Below are positions 1 through 6,563 of a DNA stretch of 7,755 bases, in pieces (the first letter of the stretch is position 1; each line of letters starts with the position of its first letter). Both the position numbers and the translations under genes were made by a program. The notes under the pieces are model-generated. The model ran no database searches. It saw nothing but the letters and a program-made list of their open reading frames with translations, and was not told the origin of the DNA. Origin of the DNA: Bacteroidota bacterium (GTDB lineage Bacteria; Bacteroidota; UBA10030; UBA6906); the NCBI GenBank assembly GCA_016844425.1, contig JAERML010000189.1:1-7755 (forward strand), read 5' to 3'.

Positions 1-1047
1 CCCTCTTATGAAACGATGCTGTGGACCTTTTGGTGCCCACTGTTCGGGATCGGTCGGACCAAAGAGTGAGAGAACCGGGGTCCCCACGGCACCCGCCACA
101 TGCATGATACCTGTGTCGTTTGAGATGACAAGGTCCACGTGCGAAAGTAATGCCGCTACTTCCCTGATTGGCTTATTATCGATTAGGTCACAGGGCCCAT
201 TGATACCGGTCTTCAAGGCTGCAACAGGCTCGCCATCCATTGGTCCGGCGGTGATGACAACGGCAGCATTGACGCTTTGGTGAAGACGGTTTGCCACAGC
301 AGCAAACCGCTCCGCCGGCCATCTGTTAGGAGTCTTTCCTGCCCCGGGATGAAGAGCAACAACGAAGGATCTCTTTTCTTTCGTTCTGTCAACAACGGCC
401 TTCGCTCTTTCTCGCTCTTGTCTGGTTGGTGTGATTTCGGATGAGAGAACGTCGGTCTCCAAAGAAAGCGATGTCGCAATGTCAAGGTTCCTCAACGTCT
501 GGTGACGATGCGGAGTACTTCGCCAGTCAAGGTGTACAGGAATATTGAAGAAGAAGCTGCTGGGATTCTCAAGCCCGTCGATACTTCCCGCCCCGATCCT
601 GTACCGGGCGCCCGAGAGAAACGCCAGGAGATCGCTGGTAAAGGACGTTGAGACTGTGGATGGGACGATCACCAGGTCAAAACCGGAATCGCGCAACTGA
701 CGAATGAATGCGATCAGCCGCTGGAGCTTGAGAGAGTGCTTCCCGAGGAATTCCCTTTTGTCGAAGTTGATGACACGGTCGACATACGCGTTGTTGGCCA
801 TGACGTCGACATTCACCGGGCTGGCGATCAGCCCAATCTGACAATTGGGGAACCTGCTCCGGAGACTGCGAAGAAGCGGGACAACACAGAGCATATCCCC
901 AAGCTGATTGTGCTGGCGAACGACGAGTATTCTCCGGATGGACCCCGGATCAAAGTGGGGTGACCGACTGGAATGGAGGAGAATTCGAATGAACGACCGG
1001 AGGATGTGCTTGAGGTATTGTTCGAGACGTCTCAGCAAGGAGAACAC
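1..1047 (-). CDS. Glycosyltransferase family 9 (heptosyltransferase-like), 3' end outside window
   Basis: Partial: 349 codons are visible and the gene runs off the left edge. GT9 enzymes transfer a sugar, often ADP-heptose, onto lipopolysaccharide or another surface glycan at the cytoplasmic face of the inner membrane. Seen: a basic amphipathic N-terminus, the acceptor-domain start RQHNQLGDML (about residues 44-53), LHPGAGKTPNRWP (about 232-244), and the donor-site signature NDTGIMHVAGA (about 310-320) followed by GTPVLSLFGPTDP and W.P.G. These are the hallmark GT9 motifs, so the family is secure; sugar and acceptor cannot be told. The start is uncertain. No ATG lies in frame between the end of the upstream gene and the core; I chose GTG at 1047, 28 nt after that gene's stop. 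TTG at 1038 is possible, and ATGs at 1146 and 1176 would overlap the upstream gene heavily. No clear ribosome binding site precedes the GTG. It is the last visible gene of the folB-led run. Confidence 0.9.
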   Translation of the reverse strand, partial: MFSLLRRLEQYLKHILRSFIRILLHSSRSPHFDPGSIRRILVVRQHNQLGDMLCVVPLLRSLRSRFPNCQIGLIASPVNVDVMANNAYVDRVINFDKREFLGKHSLKLQRLIAFIRQLRDSGFDLVIVPSTVSTSFTSDLLAFLSGARYRIGAGSIDGLENPSSFFFNIPVHLDWRSTPHRHQTLRNLDIATSLSLETDVLSSEITPTRQERERAKAVVDRTKEKRSFVVALHPGAGKTPNRWPAERFAAVANRLHQSVNAAVVITAGPMDGEPVAALKTGINGPCDLIDNKPIREVAALLSHVDLVISNDTGIMHVAGAVGTPVLSLFGPTDPEQWAPKGPQHRFIRG

Positions 1048-1075
1048 CGCAAATGAATCTGAAAGCCGGAACCAA

Positions 1076-1270
1076 TTATTTTTTTTCCTCAGGCGGGAGA
1101 TCCTCGAACTCCGCGTCCTCAGCGTTGGAAAACTTTTTCGGAGCATTCTTTGGCGGCGTCTGATTCGTGAACACATCCTCGCGGGGCCGTGAACTGCTCA
1201 TCGTCCGCATCACGATCTGGATTACCTTCCAAACAACATAGCCGAGAACCATCCAGAGGAAAAGTCTCAT
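1076..1270 (-). CDS. Small single-pass membrane protein, function unknown
   Basis: A 64-residue protein. Residues about 3-21 (LFLWMVLGYVVWKVIQIVM) form one hydrophobic membrane segment, followed by a basic stretch (R22, R28, R30), a Pro/Lys-rich linker and an acidic tail (residues 51-62, ending EEKK). The positive-inside rule suggests the C-terminal tail is cytoplasmic. I do not recognise a named family; small proteins of this layout (one helix plus a charged tail) are common in Bacteroidota and relatives, including DUF4834-like proteins, but I cannot confirm membership. It starts 6 nt after the deoxynucleoside kinase stop, with AGGA a few bases before the ATG, so it is probably translated from the same transcript. 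The gene ends in an A8 run just before its TAA. The tight spacing and ribosome binding site support a real gene. Confidence 0.65.
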   Translation of the reverse strand: MRLFLWMVLGYVVWKVIQIVMRTMSSSRPREDVFTNQTPPKNAPKKFSNAEDAEFEDLPPEEKK

Positions 1271-1276
1271 GACATC

Positions 1277-1957
1277 CTATTGCTGCCTGATGGGATTGTA
1301 GTACTCCACCGCCGCCCTGTTCGGCCTGAAAATCTCATCCAGCAACTCGTTGTAGTGGCCTTTGTTTGCAACAAAATCCAGCTCCGAGGCATTCACAATA
1401 AGAAGCGGCGTAGCCTTGTATCGAAAGAAAAAATAGTTGTACGCTTCGTTGAGATCCTTGATGTACGTTTCCGACATTTCATTCTCAAATGTCCTCCTTC
1501 TTCTCCGTATGTTCTCCATCAACCGGGGAACACTTGACTGCAGGTACACGACGAGGTCGGGCGTCGGGATGTTGTGCTGGATGCTGGTGACCAGCGTTTC
1601 GTACAACTTCAGCTCCTCATCCTGCAGATTCAGATAGGCAAAGATCTTGTCCTTCTCGAAGATGTAATCCGTGACGAGGAAGCGGTGAAACAGGTCTGCC
1701 TGGAAGAGGTCGCGCTGCTGTTTGTACCTCGTCAACAGAAAGAAGATCTGTGTTTGAAACGCGTAACGCTCGGGGTCTCCGTAGAAGTCCTTGAGAAAAG
1801 GATTCTCCTCAAATTTCTCAAGCACGACCTTCCCACCCAGTGTTTCTCCCAACATGGCAGCAAGTGTCGTCTTGCCTGCGCCGATTACTCCCTCAATGGC
1901 TATGTGGCGAAGGTCTGTTTTCTCGATCAGTGAGGCGAGGGGTTCCCGTTGCGACAA
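1277..1957 (-). CDS. Deoxynucleoside kinase (dNK/dGK-dCK family)
   Basis: Phosphorylates deoxynucleosides at the 5' position using a nucleoside triphosphate, a cytoplasmic salvage step feeding dNTP pools. From the chosen start (226 residues): P-loop GVIGAGKT at 23-30, the E-N-P motif (EENPF) at 50-54, the substrate-face helix with YAFQTQIFFLLTRYKQQR at 65-82, TDY at 96-98 in the position of the family's DR(S/Y) motif, and an Arg-rich LID (RRRRR) further on. Length fits the family. The reading frame is open back to TTG at 2053, directly after the folK TAG, but the domain begins much later. TTG at 1957 is preceded by GGAG five bases upstream, so I prefer it; the extra 32 residues of the longer version show no recognisable domain. 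Which base is preferred cannot be read from the sequence. It lies between folK and the small membrane protein in one transcription run. Confidence 0.88.
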   Translation of the reverse strand: MSQREPLASLIEKTDLRHIAIEGVIGAGKTTLAAMLGETLGGKVVLEKFEENPFLKDFYGDPERYAFQTQIFFLLTRYKQQRDLFQADLFHRFLVTDYIFEKDKIFAYLNLQDEELKLYETLVTSIQHNIPTPDLVVYLQSSVPRLMENIRRRRRTFENEMSETYIKDLNEAYNYFFFRYKATPLLIVNASELDFVANKGHYNELLDEIFRPNRAAVEYYNPIRQQ

Positions 1958-2053
1958 TGAGACTCCAAGAGTATTCGCGTCCGCGTTCAGGTTGCCGGAA
2001 CATCGCACATCGGATTTTGCTCTTTGTGCCCCGGCATTCAGATACTTGACCAA

Positions 2054-2560
2054 CTACAGCTTGATATGGTGAAGCGACTTCACTACTCGCCCGGTATCCC
2101 GACATGCTGCCATCATCTCCGCGACAGTCATTCCGTTCACCGGGTGAACCAAATCTGGTGCAATCTCATTGAGTGGAACAAGTACAAACTTCCTTTGTTC
2201 CATCTCTGGATGCGGGACGGTGACATTCCCGTCATCATGTACGTGTCCATCGTAAATCAGGATATCGATGTCAATCTCGCGCGGGCCCCAGCGTTCAGAT
2301 ACCGTTCTGCCCAACTCCTGCTCGATTGCTTTGAGCCGGGGATAGAAGACCTCCGGGGCAAGGGTTGTTTCAAGCTCGACCACAGCGTTAAGAAACCTCG
2401 GCTGATCGACCTTCCCGAAAGGATCGGTTTCATAGATAGAGGATGTCCAGATGACCTTTACCGCTTCCAGCTTCTGGAGCGCGTGCGTGGCATTGTTCAA
2501 CTGAAGCTCCCGCTTGCCCATGTTAGATCCGAGGCCCACGAAAACTCTGTATGTCTTCAT
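2054..2560 (-). CDS. folK: 6-hydroxymethyl-7,8-dihydropterin pyrophosphokinase (HPPK)
   Basis: Transfers pyrophosphate from ATP to 6-hydroxymethyl-7,8-dihydropterin, giving the substrate of dihydropteroate synthase in folate synthesis; cytoplasmic. It has 168 residues, close to the usual 155-170. Seen: GLGSNMG (9-15), SSIYETDPFG (40-49), the signature RWGPREIDIDIL (90-101) with the two magnesium-binding aspartates at D97 and D99, and PHPEMEQRKFVLVPLNEIAPD (split over 117-136), all in family order. The ATG overlaps the folB stop by ATGA, typical of translational coupling, and places folK directly after the enzyme that makes its substrate. The gene ends in TAG, immediately followed in the same frame by the open frame of the deoxynucleoside kinase. 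Confidence 0.96.
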   Translation of the reverse strand: MKTYRVFVGLGSNMGKRELQLNNATHALQKLEAVKVIWTSSIYETDPFGKVDQPRFLNAVVELETTLAPEVFYPRLKAIEQELGRTVSERWGPREIDIDILIYDGHVHDDGNVTVPHPEMEQRKFVLVPLNEIAPDLVHPVNGMTVAEMMAACRDTGRVVKSLHHIKL

Positions 2561-2925
2561 CGTTTCTGTGTGATCTCGACTTCCACGTGGTCCACCACCC
2601 CCTTCACCGGCGGATGAGGCTTCCTGATTCTCACGGTCACTACTTCAATGTTAAAGAACTCACGCAACAACCCCTTTCCAATGGTGTTGGCGAGTGCTTC
2701 AAGTAGGTGGTACTTCTTGGCAAGGGCAAGACTCTGGATGAAACTGTAGACCTTCTCGTAGTCGACTGTCCTTTTCAGTGAATCACTCTCGACGGCAGCG
2801 GAAAGGTCGCAGTACATGTCAACGTCGATTTCGAACTTCCCGCCGAGGTTCTGCTCATCAGCCAGCGCGCCGTGGTATGCGTAGAAGACGGCATTCTTGA
2901 TTCTGATGTGGTTGAGTTCAGTCAT
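2557..2925 (-). CDS. folB: Dihydroneopterin aldolase
   Basis: Cleaves 7,8-dihydroneopterin to 6-hydroxymethyl-7,8-dihydropterin and glycolaldehyde, one step before FolK. It has 122 residues, normal for this tunnelling-fold family (homo-octamers in known members). Seen: FYAYHGALADEQNLGG (14-29) with the conserved YHG and the Glu at 24, the D-S-L-x-x-T-V-D-Y block (48-56), LLEALAN (74-80) with the pterin-anchoring Glu at 76, and IRKPHPP (100-106) with the conserved Lys at 102. It is the first gene of the run after a 98-nt gap that carries a strong promoter match; the leader would be very short, which fits the lack of a clear Shine-Dalgarno sequence. The stop overlaps the folK start by 4 nt. Confidence 0.96.
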   Translation of the reverse strand: MTELNHIRIKNAVFYAYHGALADEQNLGGKFEIDVDMYCDLSAAVESDSLKRTVDYEKVYSFIQSLALAKKYHLLEALANTIGKGLLREFFNIEVVTVRIRKPHPPVKGVVDHVEVEITQKR

Positions 2926-2943
2926 GATGTTCGAGGCCCAAAA

Positions 2944-2972
2944 AATATAGACATTGCCCGAGGAAGAATCAA
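2944..2972 (-). promoter_or_regulatory. Sigma-70-like promoter for the folB-folK-dNK run
   Basis: On the minus strand TTGATT (2967-2972) and TATATT (2944-2949) are separated by exactly 17 nt. The -10 box matches the TATAAT consensus at 5 of 6 positions and the -35 at 4 of 6. It sits about 20 nt before the folB ATG in the only gap of this size between glnS and folB, so transcription would start roughly a dozen bases before the start codon. Bacteroidetes sensu stricto use a different -7/-33 consensus, so the match is meaningful only if this lineage uses a standard housekeeping sigma factor. Confidence 0.5.
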
Positions 2973-3023
2973 TCTTTCAAAGCGTCACCCACCACAAGCA
3001 CGATCTCCGACGTAAAGAGAACA

Positions 3024-3968
3024 TCATGCCTTTTCGATCTTTGCCCAGGTATCCCGCAGTGTCACAGCCCGATTGAATACAAGGGCGCTCTCGCTTGAAT
3101 CATCATCCACGCAGAAATATCCGAGCCGCTCAAACTGGAACCGATCCTGCGGCCGGACATTCCTCAGGCCAGGCTCCACCTTGCAATGGCGCACCACATC
3201 GAGCGAGTTCGGGTTGATGGACCCCTTCCAGGTGTCACCGCCTGGATTCTCGACGGTGAAGAGACGGTCGTACAGGCGTGCTTCAGCATCAACAGCATGT
3301 GCCGCTGATACCCAGTGAACTGTCCCTTTCACCTTCCGGCTGCTCTGGGGAGAACCGCTTCGTGTTTCAGGATCATATGTACATCGCAACTCGGTTACTT
3401 CACCCGTGTTCTCATCCTTGATCACACCAACGCACTTGATGATGTATGCATAACGCAGCCTGACCTCCGTCCCGGGCGACAGGCGGAAGTACTTCTTCGG
3501 TGGATTCTCGCGGAAATCGTCCTGTTCGATGTACAGGACTTTGGAGAACGGTACCTTGCGCGTGCCGCCAGTGGAATCTTCAGGATTATTCACGGCCTCA
3601 AGTTCTTCAACCGTGCCGTCAGGAAAATTGTCGATGACGACTTTCAACGGACGAAGAACCGCCATCACCCGGGGGGCACGCTTGTTCAGATCATCCCGCA
3701 GACAATCCTCCAGCAGCAGGACGTCCGACGTGTACTCTCTCTTTGCAACCCCGATGCGATCCGCAAATGCGCGGATAGACTCCGGCGTGAATCCGCGACG
3801 GCGCAACCCTGATATTGTGGGCATGCGCGGGTCATCCCATCCATTGACGTGTCCCTCCTCGACGAGTTGCAGGAGTTTCCGTTTGCTCATCATGGTGTAG
3901 GTCAGGTTCAATCGCGCGAACTCAATCTGTTGGGGATGGTGGATGCCAAGCTCGTCAAGAAACCAATC
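3024..3968 (-). pseudogene. glnS: glnS, C-terminal part (out of frame with its N-terminal half)
   Basis: This is the downstream part of glutaminyl-tRNA synthetase. It begins with the family's DWFLDELGI at the break and runs intact to the end: [15 protein letters not shown], the KMSKS-loop variant [22 protein letters not shown], then the two beta-barrel anticodon-binding domains ([36 protein letters not shown]) and the closing [14 protein letters not shown]. The frame stays open upstream to 4151, but residues upstream of 3968 in this frame are unlike GlnRS. Joined to the N-terminal part the region is 1669 nt; adding 38 nt gives 569 codons, a normal length. No dedicated start is evident, so as written this part would not be made as an active enzyme. 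Confidence 0.9.
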
Positions 3969-4692
3969 TCGAGTGCGTGATCCCCTCGATTGAATCGGAC
4001 TGCCCATGGGCCCAGTCGTACATCGGGTAGACGCACCATTTTTCCCCGGTCCGGTGGTGTGTGGCAAACAGGATGCGGTACATGACGGGGTCACGCATGT
4101 TGAGGTTGGGCGACGACATGTCGACCTTTGCGCGGAGCGTACGAGACCCATTCGGGAATTCTCCTTTGCGCATCCGCTGAAAGAGGTCGAGGTTTTCTTC
4201 GACAGTCCGGTTCCGGTAAGGGCTCTCCCTCCCCGGTGCGGTCAGCGTTCCGCGATACTCTCTGATCTCGTCAGCCGTCAGGTCGCAAACGTATGCCTTT
4301 CCTTTTTCAATCAACCGTACAGCATACTCGTACAGTTGTTCAAAATAGTCCGACGCATAGTACAGCCTGTCTCCCCAATCAAAACCGAGCCACCGGACAT
4401 CCTGCATGATCGAATCAACGTATTCCTGTTCCTCCTTTGTTGGATTCGTATCGTCGAAACGGAGGTTACAGAGCCCATTGTAGTCTCTTGCGAGCCCGAA
4501 GTTGAGACAGATGGATTTTGCATGACCGATATGAAGGTACCCGTTTGGTTCTGGTGGGAAGCGTGTGTGAACCCTGCCGCCGTATTTGTTCGTCCTCAGG
4601 TCATCATCAACGATCTCGCGGATGAAGTTCGTCCGTACCGGGGTGTCCCCGCTTGCCTTGTTGTCGCTGTTGTCTATGCTCATTGCAGTCAT
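3955..4692 (-). pseudogene. glnS: glnS, N-terminal part: glutaminyl-tRNA synthetase, frameshifted
   Basis: GlnRS charges tRNA-Gln with glutamine using ATP. Only 245 residues are readable here. Seen: [18 protein letters not shown] (43-60) with the class I HIGH motif at 54-57, LRFDDTNP (77-84), the arginine-rich [11 protein letters not shown], and [20 protein letters not shown], which is the glutamine-binding and tRNA-acceptor region. After THS (serine codon at 3970-3972) the family sequence stops; four wrong residues follow, then TGA at 3955-3957. The expected block of about 13 residues (E. coli: LCTLEFQDNRRLY) is missing and the next expected residues resume in another frame at 3968. The start ATG overlaps the gltX stop by ATGA; a second ATG lies three codons further in. 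No other damage is seen, so the break is either recent or a sequence/assembly error. Confidence 0.92.
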
Positions 4693-6158
4693 CGTATGCT
4701 TTCGATAGCAGATCTGATTCTACGGATGGTTTCATCTTTCCCGAGAATGAAGAGAATATCATAGAGGCCCGGGCCAACCCCCATTCCTGAGACGGCCAGC
4801 CGCAACGGATGAATCAAATCACTATTCTTGATCTTCAACGCCTCTGCTGTACGGTGGAGAGCGACCTCATAGTCGCTCTTTTGTGGGTGTTCAAGCCGTG
4901 AGAATTCCTCGAGGAGACTCTTGAGGTGATCCGCCGTCTCTTGTTTCCATCTCTTCTTCACAACATCCGGATCAAACTGGGTTGGTGATTGGAAGAAGTA
5001 AGGACTTTTCTCGACGAAATCCTTCACAAACGTCACCCTGTCGCGCATGGCGCCGATGACCCTCATCAGGTAGTCATCATCAACATGAGCGTCGCGTACT
5101 GGCGAGTCCTTCAGATATTCTTTGAGCATCCCCAGCACTTCAGCATCTGATTTCTTCCGGAGGTGCTCGAAGTTCATCCAGTCCAGCTTCTCGATATTGA
5201 AGACAGCCCCCGACTTGCCAACGCGATCAAGAGAGAATTCTCTCACCAACTCCTCAAGCTGGAAAATTTCCCGTTCATCGCCCGGGTTCCAACCCAACAA
5301 CACTACAAAATTGACAAGCGCCTCCTTGAGGTATCCCTTTTGCCGATAATCCTCCACCGCAACGTCTCCCTGACGCTTGCTCAGCTTCGACTTATCCGGA
5401 TTGAGCAGCAATGGGAGATGGGCAAATGTCGGAAGTTGCCAACCGAAGTACTGATACAACAGGACGTGCTTCGGTGTACTGGAAAGCCACTCCTCCCCGC
5501 GGATAACATGAGAGATTCCCATCAAGTGATCGTCCACGACGTTTGCGAGGTGATAGGTCGGGTAACCGTCGGATTTCAAGAGCACCTGGTCGTCCACCTG
5601 GTTGCTGGCAAACTCCACGCGGCCACGGATAACATCATCAAAACCAACGATGGTGCCGTCTGGAACCCTCATCCGGACGACTGCGGGAGAACCCGAAGCG
5701 AGTTTTTCCTTGATTTCGGCTAGGGTCAGTTTCAATGCCCGGCGGTCATACTTGGGAGGAAGTTGCATTGTCTCCCGCCTTTTCCGCATCTCTCCCAGTT
5801 CCTCGGCAGTATCGAACGCGTAATATGCCTTCCCCGAGTCCAACAATTGTTGTGCATGCTGTCGGTACAACTCAAGTCGCTCCGATTGCACGTACGGCCC
5901 GCTCGGTCCACCCTTCCCCGGTCCCTCATCGAAATCGATTCCGGCCCAGCGAAGGGTCTGTATCAGATTATCCACCGCCCCCTCCACGTATCGAGCTCTG
6001 TCCGTGTCCTCAATGCGGAGAACGAATGTGCCGTTGTTCCTGCGAGCGAAAAGGTAGTTGTACAACGCCGTGCGGAGACCGCCGACATGCAAGTAGCCGG
6101 TGGGACTCGGTGCAAAACGAACACGTACCACGGAAAGGTTGGTTGCTTGATCGGACAT
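4689..6158 (-). CDS. gltX: Glutamyl-tRNA synthetase
   Basis: Charges tRNA-Glu with glutamate using ATP; in organisms with GatCAB, a relaxed GluRS may also misacylate tRNA-Gln. From the chosen start it has 489 residues, normal for bacterial GluRS. Seen: [20 protein letters not shown] (13-32) with the HIGH variant HVGG at 24-27, LRIEDTDR (47-54), [23 protein letters not shown] (split over 199-221), and KLSKR (258-262) in a [10 protein letters not shown] loop, then the alpha-helical anticodon-binding domain. The zinc-binding cysteines seen in E. coli GluRS are absent ([10 protein letters not shown] at 112-121), so this is the zinc-free type. The frame is open to TTG at 6272, but that lies inside the predicted -35 region and the extra 38 residues look unlike the family; ATG at 6158, starting [19 protein letters not shown], fits best. 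It overlaps glnS by ATGA. Confidence 0.96.
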   Translation of the reverse strand: MSDQATNLSVVRVRFAPSPTGYLHVGGLRTALYNYLFARRNNGTFVLRIEDTDRARYVEGAVDNLIQTLRWAGIDFDEGPGKGGPSGPYVQSERLELYRQHAQQLLDSGKAYYAFDTAEELGEMRKRRETMQLPPKYDRRALKLTLAEIKEKLASGSPAVVRMRVPDGTIVGFDDVIRGRVEFASNQVDDQVLLKSDGYPTYHLANVVDDHLMGISHVIRGEEWLSSTPKHVLLYQYFGWQLPTFAHLPLLLNPDKSKLSKRQGDVAVEDYRQKGYLKEALVNFVVLLGWNPGDEREIFQLEELVREFSLDRVGKSGAVFNIEKLDWMNFEHLRKKSDAEVLGMLKEYLKDSPVRDAHVDDDYLMRVIGAMRDRVTFVKDFVEKSPYFFQSPTQFDPDVVKKRWKQETADHLKSLLEEFSRLEHPQKSDYEVALHRTAEALKIKNSDLIHPLRLAVSGMGVGPGLYDILFILGKDETIRRIRSAIESIR

Positions 6159-6210
6159 CGCTGAACACTGATGAATGAGCGAGCTAAGAAGGCTGTTGAA
6201 GAAGGCCTGA

Positions 6211-6234
6211 GTCCGGAGAGTAAGGACCCCGGAC
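6211..6234. repeat. Inverted repeat GTCCGG-N12-CCGGAC beside the gltX promoter
   Basis: A perfect 6-bp inverted repeat, GTCCGG at 6211-6216 and CCGGAC at 6229-6234, separated by 12 nt. It abuts the proposed gltX -10 box (6235-6240), so it covers the expected transcription start. That position suits an operator, but the repeat is short and may be chance. It is not followed by a T-run on the minus strand, so a terminator or attenuator is not supported. Confidence 0.3.
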
Positions 6235-6263
6235 AATGTACAAAAAAAGGTTTTGATTGCCAA
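6235..6263 (-). promoter_or_regulatory. Candidate sigma-70-like promoter for gltX-glnS
   Basis: On the minus strand TTGGCA (6258-6263, 5 of 6 to consensus) and TACATT (6235-6240, 4 of 6) are separated by 17 nt that include a run of seven T. It lies about 75 nt before the gltX ATG at 6158 and would give a leader of roughly 70 nt. It is the best promoter-like pair I found upstream of gltX. Confidence 0.45.
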
Positions 6264-6314
6264 GACTTGCACAACTCAACCCGAGCGCGTACATTCTCCG
6301 TTGTTGCCGACATG

Positions 6315-6554
6315 TTCAATTCATCTCATATTCCCCGCGACGATAACAGCCGCGCAGTGGACTCTGGTCGATACCCTGACCAAAGATGGTCTGCGAGATG
6401 AGAACACGCTTCAATCATTGGTCGTTGACGAAGGGGGAACGCCTTGTGCGGTTTGGACACACGAGGAACAGGGAATCTGTCGAGCGGTGTGTACTACTAC
6501 AGACTGGAGACGGGAGCGGTTCAGGTCGGGAGGCAGATGTTACTAATCAAGTGA
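6315..6554 (+). pseudogene. Fossil of a type IX secretion C-terminal sorting domain
   Basis: This stretch on the plus strand reads as a decayed T9SS type A sorting domain split over three frames. The end is nearly perfect: from 6456 it reads DTRGTGNLSSGVYYYRLETG, then AVQVGRQMLLIK and TGA at 6552-6554, the classic SGVYxYRL...KxMLL(I/L)K tail. Just upstream ERLVRF (6437-6454) joins it after one extra base at 6455. Before that, in a third frame, TLVDTLTKDG (6361-6390) and LQSLVVDE (6409-6432) resemble the family's V.LxVYDxLGxEV and TLVxE strands. FNSSHIP (6315-6335) matches the NPFNPSTxI start of such domains. The total span, about 240 nt, is the usual domain size. The body of the parent gene is gone: gltX begins at 6158 on the other strand. 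Such domains target exported proteins to the cell surface through the T9SS; this copy cannot be made as one protein. The upstream pieces are less certain than the tail. Confidence 0.72.
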
Positions 6555-6563
6555 CGCTCCTTG

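Noticed and set aside
2990..3026. Possible terminator after glnS
   Set aside because: Only a weak 4-bp CGTC/GACG pairing with a long loop and no T-run was found.
4006..4764. Long plus-strand open frame (252 codons) antisense to glnS
   Set aside because: It mirrors a strongly conserved coding region on the other strand and its translation shows no domain; it is a by-product of codon bias.
6181..6206. Direct repeat AAGAAGGC spaced 13 nt apart upstream of gltX
   Set aside because: Two 8-bp copies are too short to distinguish from chance and no third copy is present.
5963..6319. Minus-strand open frame of 118 codons overlapping the start of gltX
   Set aside because: It lies in a shifted frame over the conserved HIGH-motif region of gltX and has no recognisable domain.
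6171..6401. Plus-strand open frame of 76 codons upstream of and running into the sorting-domain fossil
   Set aside because: It has no ribosome binding site, its first half resembles no family I know and overlaps the proposed gltX promoter; only the FNSSHIP piece near its end is interpretable, and that belongs to the fossil.
6480..6554. Possible tRNA (GGTTCAGGTC resembling a T-arm)
   Set aside because: No cloverleaf can be drawn around it, and the same bases read cleanly as the end of a T9SS sorting domain.
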